This document shows positions 7,915 through 11,948 of a stretch of 11,948 bases of DNA, in pieces. The notes beneath the pieces are model-generated. The model was not told the origin of the DNA and made no database searches. It saw only the letters and a program-made list of their open reading frames with translations. Source of the DNA: Bacteroides sp. (GTDB lineage: Bacteria > Bacteroidota > Bacteroidia > Bacteroidales > Bacteroidaceae); the NCBI GenBank assembly GCA_030151845.1, contig JASLCM010000140.1, positions 1 to 11,948 of the forward strand. Reading direction: 5' to 3'. A program made the translations under genes and the position numbers. Each line of letters starts with the position of its first letter. Position 1 is the first letter of the stretch.

Positions 7915-7954
7915 ATAAAATAAGAGAGCTCCAATTGGAGCTCTCTTATTTTAT
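7915..7954. terminator. Bidirectional terminator, perfect 40-bp palindrome
   Basis: Both 18-nt arms (7915-7932 and 7937-7954) are perfectly complementary around an AATT centre that is itself self-complementary. The core is AAGAGAGCTCC/GGAGCTCTCTT. It begins 5 nt after the prs stop and ends 4 nt before the stop of the convergent hydrolase gene. On the minus strand the stem is followed by G then six T; on the plus strand the descending arm itself ends in TTATTTTAT. Placement and tails fit factor-independent termination of both converging transcripts. Confidence 0.9.
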
Positions 7955-7958
7955 CCTC

Positions 7959-9089
7959 TTATTTTAAAAAGTATTCTAGGAAGTCACACAACTGCTTCAT
8001 AGAGTGCTCATCTCCTTTATGTTCTTTTCTATTGGTCATCCCTACCCGGTTCTCAAACCCTAGTAACTGGTTCACTTGAATCGTATGATTAAGCGGTATC
8101 CATCGCTCTACAGGGTCCTCAGATCCTCCTGAAACTAAGAATGGTCTGGGCGCCATTAATGCATGAAGCTCATGAAGGTCATAGCCATCTCTCACCAAAT
8201 CTAGATAAACTCCTTGGGCAGGATTTTCTGGTGTTATCCTACCTCTTTTTCTCCAAGGTCTTGGATGGTACCCCAAATAATAGGGCTCCCAATAATTTAC
8301 ATCTGCTCTTGTTTCATCAAAAACAATTCCAGGATCGGACCAAACAGAACAAGCAAACTTATCGTATAGGCAAGAGGCAAACATTGCCCATTTTCCACCA
8401 AACGAATGCCCCACTATTCCTATCCGACTTGCATCTACATCTTCCTCCTTGGCTAGAGCCTCATACGCATTGGCTGCAGCATAAGCTAACATAGAGAGTG
8501 GCTCAACAGATGCATCATCAATGGATGGATAGAAAAGAGAGTAGGTTTTACTCGCTGTTGCCTCTTTGGTTCCCAAAGCCAGCACCACAAAACCTCTGTC
8601 TACCAAATGTACACCATAATTACAGTGCTGCCGATCATCTACATAACCTGCAGATGTCTCTGGCTCATAATAAACGGTAATCACAGCAGGCTTACTCCCT
8701 TTTGTGTCGGGCTTTAGCAAATAGCCTTCTGTAGTTTCAGAAGGGGTCCATTTCAACCGAACACGATACTCAGTGTACTTCTCTTTCTTCTCTGCGGATA
8801 GGATCTCTAACTTATTCGCTAAAAGTAGATCGGGCCACTCTCCCATTAACTGCATCCACTGCTCTTTAATCTCTTTTCTTCTCCTCTTCCAATCTTCGGG
8901 AGTTTTCACGGAGTCTCCGTTATAAAAGAGCAACGGAGAACGGTAGTTTCCATAAACTCCTTTAAACTCTTCAGGTACCTGAAAGAAAGAGGATATTTCT
9001 ACCCAGAGAGCCTCTTTTGCTTCATTCTTAGGAGAACAAGCACTGAGGATTAACCAAATAGCGAGTCCATATAATAGTAGTTTTTTCAT
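7959..9089 (-). CDS. Lipoprotein alpha/beta-hydrolase, probable carbohydrate esterase
   Basis: A 376-residue exported serine hydrolase. Starting at the ATG at 9087-9089, it begins MKK, a hydrophobic run and the lipobox LSAC (Cys18), so it is probably a lipid-anchored protein. A TTG two codons upstream would add only Met-Ile and is less likely. The catalytic triad is visible: Ser229 in GHSFGG, Asp325 in GGSEDP and His362 in GDEHS. An N-terminal lid-like region (about 25-120) precedes the hydrolase fold. The segments GHSFGGK, MAPRPFLV and the late histidine recall acetylxylan-esterase, glucuronoyl-esterase (CE15-like) and dienelactone-hydrolase relatives. I cannot fix the family. It lies 13 bp after the glycosidase-like gene, so it is presumably co-transcribed and removes ester groups from the same glycan; the role is inference. 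Confidence 0.85.
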   Translation of the reverse strand: MKKLLLYGLAIWLILSACSPKNEAKEALWVEISSFFQVPEEFKGVYGNYRSPLLFYNGDSVKTPEDWKRRRKEIKEQWMQLMGEWPDLLLANKLEILSAEKKEKYTEYRVRLKWTPSETTEGYLLKPDTKGSKPAVITVYYEPETSAGYVDDRQHCNYGVHLVDRGFVVLALGTKEATASKTYSLFYPSIDDASVEPLSMLAYAAANAYEALAKEEDVDASRIGIVGHSFGGKWAMFASCLYDKFACSVWSDPGIVFDETRADVNYWEPYYLGYHPRPWRKRGRITPENPAQGVYLDLVRDGYDLHELHALMAPRPFLVSGGSEDPVERWIPLNHTIQVNQLLGFENRVGMTNRKEHKGDEHSMKQLCDFLEYFLK

Positions 9090-9102
9090 GATCAAGTATG
9101 AA

Positions 9103-11319
9103 TTACAAGGTAGCTTTCTCTAAAAGTTTAACGACTTCATCTTTTGGTAAGTCTACCTCTAAGAATCTTCGTTTTCCTACAGGTACCTCTATCCCATTTT
9201 TGGTGTTCTTTACAGAGACCTTTTTACCTATTCTATCATAAAGACTTACTTTTGCTTGGACTGGTCCTAATTTTAGAGCAGCATCACCTAATCTGTGCCA
9301 AAAAACAACCCAGGTTTTCCTGTTGCGCTCAAAAACAAAAGCGCGAACATCTTCACTCTTTTGAGCTACATCTTTAACTTGCCAATAGGGATAAAGTTCA
9401 TACTCTCCTTTTTCATTTACTAAAAGAATATGCTCTTGATCGGTGCGTTTAAGCTCCTCTTTTTGCTCTTTGGAGAAAAAATTGGCTATTCTTGCATTTT
9501 CCCAGTTGCGAATAACCTCTAAGTTATCTGCAGTACGAGGATTTGAGCGCATATCTCCTAACTTAGCAACCATAGAAATTGGAGAGTCCCATGCGGCGCC
9601 CCTGCTACAAACGTATTCATACATATCTGGCTGCATTCCTATCGTATGCTCACTTGGTGCATCACAGCCTAACCAGCCAAAATTTATAGAGGTAAAATCT
9701 TGGGCGATGTATTTTCCGGCACGCATCGGATAAGTATTAATTGCTTCACGAATATCCTCTGGTCTGAAGATATCAAAAGCATTGCCTCGAGTTAAAATAT
9801 GCCAGCCGAAATGTGATTTTAAAGCTCCTTCTGCAACAAGAGGTTTAGGATTTAGCTTATTGTATAGAATTAACTGCGCTTTAGATACATTGTGCCAATA
9901 GGGATAAGGAACATCCTCTGCTCCATCAAAATAGACAAAATCGATTCCTGCTTCATTTCTTATGGATGCTACACGCTCGGCAATCTCATCTTGTATACTT
10001 GTATTTTGATCCAAACGAATAAAAAGAGGCCAAGAATCAACATCTAGAATTCCAAATTTAAAGCCATAAGCAAAATCGAAACTAGAGGTGTTTAGTGCCC
10101 CACGTTCACAACCAATAAACTTATAAGGTCTTTCGGTAGTATAACCTTCATAGGTTATTAGTTCCTCTCCTATCTTTAAAAAACGTCTATCTTTATCCAT
10201 CATACTTCCCTCTGGATTCTCTTCGACATAAATCTCTGTATCTGCTTTAGATAAAGGCTTAGATAGTGTAAACATCCTTATTAAGTTTAACCTTGGGTCG
10301 GGAACAGGAGTTACATAGGGGTCATTCTTGGCTACTTTACTATAGTGCATATGAAAACCTGGACTCATACCTGCATCTTTAATCTTCTTGGTAACCTTTT
10401 TTAAATCGGCCATACCATTTGGATAGTTTTCATTCCATGGGAAAGTTCCCATAGAGGTAGAGAAGTCAGGATAGTACAAAGACATGATTCGGAACCCTCC
10501 AGCTTTAGCATACTTAATATGTTCATCGATTGTTTCAGGGGTAGCTCCTCGCATTTCATAGTAAGAATAAGCATAGGATTTGGATCTTCTTCCTTCTACA
10601 CCTAAAGGTAAATCATAGTCTCGTTCAAGCTGATCTATTCGATCTAATAAAGCATCTGTTGTGGTTGTGATCAAGGCAGCACCTACATCCATCAGTTTAA
10701 CGCGATGCTCCATCTCTGCCGACAAAAAATTAAAATGCTCTCTCTGTTCAGCGTCTATCTTTGCATAGATATCTGTAGCTAATAGATTTACAGCGACTTC
10801 ATCATCCCATATCACATTTAACCACTCTCCAAAAAACTTTCTTTTCTTTACGGGTAGTCGAAGCAGGGTAAAACCATCTATCTCGGTCTTTCTCTTGACA
10901 CCTATTTTTCGTATCTCATAGTCTAAATCTGTAAGCTTAAATCCAATGTAATGCGGAGTTATGTTTAAGGAAATGGTTGCTGTATAGGCAATCTCTTCAA
11001 ATCCAATTTTTAGTTTGCCATCTTCAACATAGGCTCTATCTGACCAAAAAGTACGTTCTTTGGCTGGATAGGTTAAACAAAGCTCATTTTCATAGGGCCT
11101 ATATTCTGTTAGCGCAGAGATAGAGGCATTAACCCCCTCTTCCAAGCATTCTTGTCCACTTGCTTTGTGAGTCAAGCTTTTAGCTTTCCCATCGGTGCCT
11201 ATCACAAGCTTCATCTCTTGATTCTCTATAATTATGTTATCTCCAATTTGCTCTTGTGCTTGAAGAGAGAGGGAACAACAAAGAGCCAAAAAAAGAAGGT
11301 AGATTTGTATTTTATTCAT
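9103..11319 (-). CDS. Secreted TIM-barrel glycosidase-like protein with inserted beta domain
   Basis: A 738-residue exported protein whose family I do not recognise with certainty. Signal peptide 1-21 with cleavage near LQA/Q. An N-terminal beta-rich region (about 25-240) resembles the supersandwich that precedes many glycoside-hydrolase barrels. A barrel-like section starts about 245 (AKAGGFRIMSLYYPDF, KKIKDAGMSPGFHMHYS) and resumes at about 425-590 with FVYFDGAED (Asp465, Glu468, Asp469), PLVAEGA (Glu497) and RPED (519-522). These acidic residues at predicted strand ends are candidates for catalysis. Between the halves, residues about 350-415 form an insert with IGEELITYEG and GCERGALNT. 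A C-terminal beta domain (about 650-725) ends the protein. The layout is like clan GH-D or GH31-type enzymes, but lyase or non-catalytic roles are not excluded. Neighbours are an oxidoreductase upstream and an esterase 13 bp downstream. Confidence 0.75.
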   Translation of the reverse strand: MNKIQIYLLFLALCCSLSLQAQEQIGDNIIIENQEMKLVIGTDGKAKSLTHKASGQECLEEGVNASISALTEYRPYENELCLTYPAKERTFWSDRAYVEDGKLKIGFEEIAYTATISLNITPHYIGFKLTDLDYEIRKIGVKRKTEIDGFTLLRLPVKKRKFFGEWLNVIWDDEVAVNLLATDIYAKIDAEQREHFNFLSAEMEHRVKLMDVGAALITTTTDALLDRIDQLERDYDLPLGVEGRRSKSYAYSYYEMRGATPETIDEHIKYAKAGGFRIMSLYYPDFSTSMGTFPWNENYPNGMADLKKVTKKIKDAGMSPGFHMHYSKVAKNDPYVTPVPDPRLNLIRMFTLSKPLSKADTEIYVEENPEGSMMDKDRRFLKIGEELITYEGYTTERPYKFIGCERGALNTSSFDFAYGFKFGILDVDSWPLFIRLDQNTSIQDEIAERVASIRNEAGIDFVYFDGAEDVPYPYWHNVSKAQLILYNKLNPKPLVAEGALKSHFGWHILTRGNAFDIFRPEDIREAINTYPMRAGKYIAQDFTSINFGWLGCDAPSEHTIGMQPDMYEYVCSRGAAWDSPISMVAKLGDMRSNPRTADNLEVIRNWENARIANFFSKEQKEELKRTDQEHILLVNEKGEYELYPYWQVKDVAQKSEDVRAFVFERNRKTWVVFWHRLGDAALKLGPVQAKVSLYDRIGKKVSVKNTKNGIEVPVGKRRFLEVDLPKDEVVKLLEKATL

Positions 11320-11339
11320 AGTGTTATTTTCTTAAAAGA

Positions 11340-11384
11340 GAGATAGTCCTTATCAATATACTAAATATCTTTAAGGACTATCTC
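11340..11384 (-). terminator. Intercistronic hairpin, possible attenuator
   Basis: GAGATAGTCCTTA (11340-11352) and TAAGGACTATCTC (11372-11384) form a perfect 13-bp stem around a 19-nt loop. On the minus strand it lies 28 bp after the oxidoreductase stop and 20 bp before the glycosidase-like start codon, and is followed by TCTTTT. The short mixed T-tract makes it a weak or partial terminator. It could equally mark an mRNA processing point or stabilise the upstream message 3' end. No TAnnTTTG promoter box is visible between it and the next gene, so the downstream genes probably depend on readthrough. Confidence 0.6.
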
Positions 11385-11412
11385 ATTATCTAAAAAGTAA
11401 AAAGATTCAATT

Positions 11413-11948
11413 TTAATTTACACGTTTTGGCACAAATAGAACAGCATCTGCAATGATTGGCCCATCTGTTAAGCTACCATCAACAGTTACACTTGGATTT
11501 AAATCTTTGTCGAAAGAGTATGTCCCCAAGCTAATAAAGCTGTTCATAGAGGCTGTTGGATCTATTCTAACTATATCTTCACCCTCCTTATGATTAATTC
11601 TTATTGCCATATTTTTAGAGGCATCGGGAACAATAGTACAGAAGAAGAACACCTCATATTCTCCCGTTTTATTAAGTCGAGGCTGGAACGTAAAATAGGT
11701 ATTTTTACCGCTATTAAAGGTAAGCATATGACTGTGTTTATAGCCTCCATAACGTTTGGACCATCCACCCGATCGGTTTACTTTATCTATTTCGCCTTCA
11801 TCCACCAAAACTTCAGGCTCTGAGCCATCTAAGTAAGGATCTTCTCTTAAAAGCTTCCTCAATGCATCTACGTCCACTTCTTGAACTGAGCTTTTCTTAT
11901 CGATAGCCATAGCAGCTGCTACACCTGCAGATTGTCCTAAAACCATAA
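11413..11948 (-). CDS. FAD-dependent oxidoreductase, C-terminal part only
   Basis: The frame is open to the window edge, and the methionine at 11944-11946 is internal, not a start. The visible part opens with VLGQSAGVAAAMAI, the last FAD-contacting helix of the secreted FAD-dependent oxidoreductases common in Bacteroidetes polysaccharide loci (FAD_oxidored-like). After a linker with REDPYLDG comes a beta-rich module of about 115 residues (visible residues about 60-175: SGGWSKRYGG, TYFTFQPRL, GEYEVFFF, VDGSLTDGP). This resembles golvesin/xanthan-lyase C-terminal carbohydrate-binding-like domains and ends VPKRVN. The FAD Rossmann region and any signal peptide lie outside the window. It heads the minus-strand cluster seen here, 93 bp before the glycosidase-like gene. 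Confidence 0.8.
   Translation of the reverse strand, partial: MVLGQSAGVAAAMAIDKKSSVQEVDVDALRKLLREDPYLDGSEPEVLVDEGEIDKVNRSGGWSKRYGGYKHSHMLTFNSGKNTYFTFQPRLNKTGEYEVFFFCTIVPDASKNMAIRINHKEGEDIVRIDPTASMNSFISLGTYSFDKDLNPSVTVDGSLTDGPIIADAVLFVPKRVN

Noticed and set aside
8141..8494. Plus-strand open frame of 117 codons
   Set aside because: It lies opposite the alpha/beta-hydrolase with its intact catalytic triad. The translation is rich in His, Leu and Pro without domain character, typical of an antisense shadow.
9090..9095. TTG at 9093-9095 as start of the hydrolase
   Set aside because: The ATG two codons later gives the standard MKK lipoprotein signal start; the TTG adds only two residues.
9443..9733. 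Plus-strand open frame of 96 codons
   Set aside because: It is opposite conserved parts of the glycosidase-like gene and has no promoter or leader.
11944..11946. ATG near the right edge as a gene start
   Set aside because: It falls inside the conserved C-terminal FAD-contact motif of the oxidoreductase family and the frame stays open to the window edge, so the gene is 5'-truncated by the window.

Overview
The window looks like chromosomal DNA from a Bacteroidetes bacterium, most likely a member of the Bacteroidales. Three lines of evidence point there. Two promoters match the Bacteroidetes consensus exactly at the -7 box (TAnnTTTG, here TACCTTTG both times), and leaders are A-rich rather than Shine-Dalgarno-led. 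The lipoprotein signal peptides and the secreted carbohydrate-enzyme cluster are typical of the phylum. The very large sensor protein and its response regulator resemble families I know only from Bacteroidales. I cannot name a genus or species.

Layout from left to right. Positions 1-40 hold the 5' half of a tRNA-Arg(UCU) gene on the minus strand, cut by the window edge, with its own promoter at 58-87. Positions 109-6714 hold a three-gene minus-strand operon. It is transcribed as a 1470-residue membrane sensor, then a response regulator with a LuxR-like DNA-binding domain, then an AbgT-family transporter. The gaps are 14 bp and an 11-bp overlap. A 256-bp divergent intergenic region (6715-6970) carries an array of palindromes on the sensor side and a clear promoter on the other side. 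Positions 6971-7909 hold prs (PRPP synthetase) on the plus strand. A perfect 40-bp palindrome at 7915-7954 separates it from a convergent minus-strand cluster and should terminate both. That cluster, read from the right edge, contains the C-terminal part of an FAD-dependent oxidoreductase with a carbohydrate-binding-like tail. It is followed by an intercistronic hairpin, a secreted TIM-barrel glycosidase-like protein, and a lipoprotein alpha/beta-hydrolase that is probably an esterase. No stretch longer than 300 bases lacks a gene.

How the genes may work together. The sensor/regulator/transporter operon looks like a closed circuit in which the regulated or sensed activity is uptake or export of an AbgT substrate. 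The sensor is two complete receptor-kinase units in one chain. The first keeps the ATP-binding boxes but has lost the phospho-acceptor histidine. The second keeps a histidine but has lost the ATP-binding boxes. The right-hand cluster looks like part of a polysaccharide utilisation locus in which a redox enzyme, a glycosidase-like enzyme and an esterase act on one exported substrate, whose identity the sequence does not reveal. prs and the tRNA are housekeeping genes between them.
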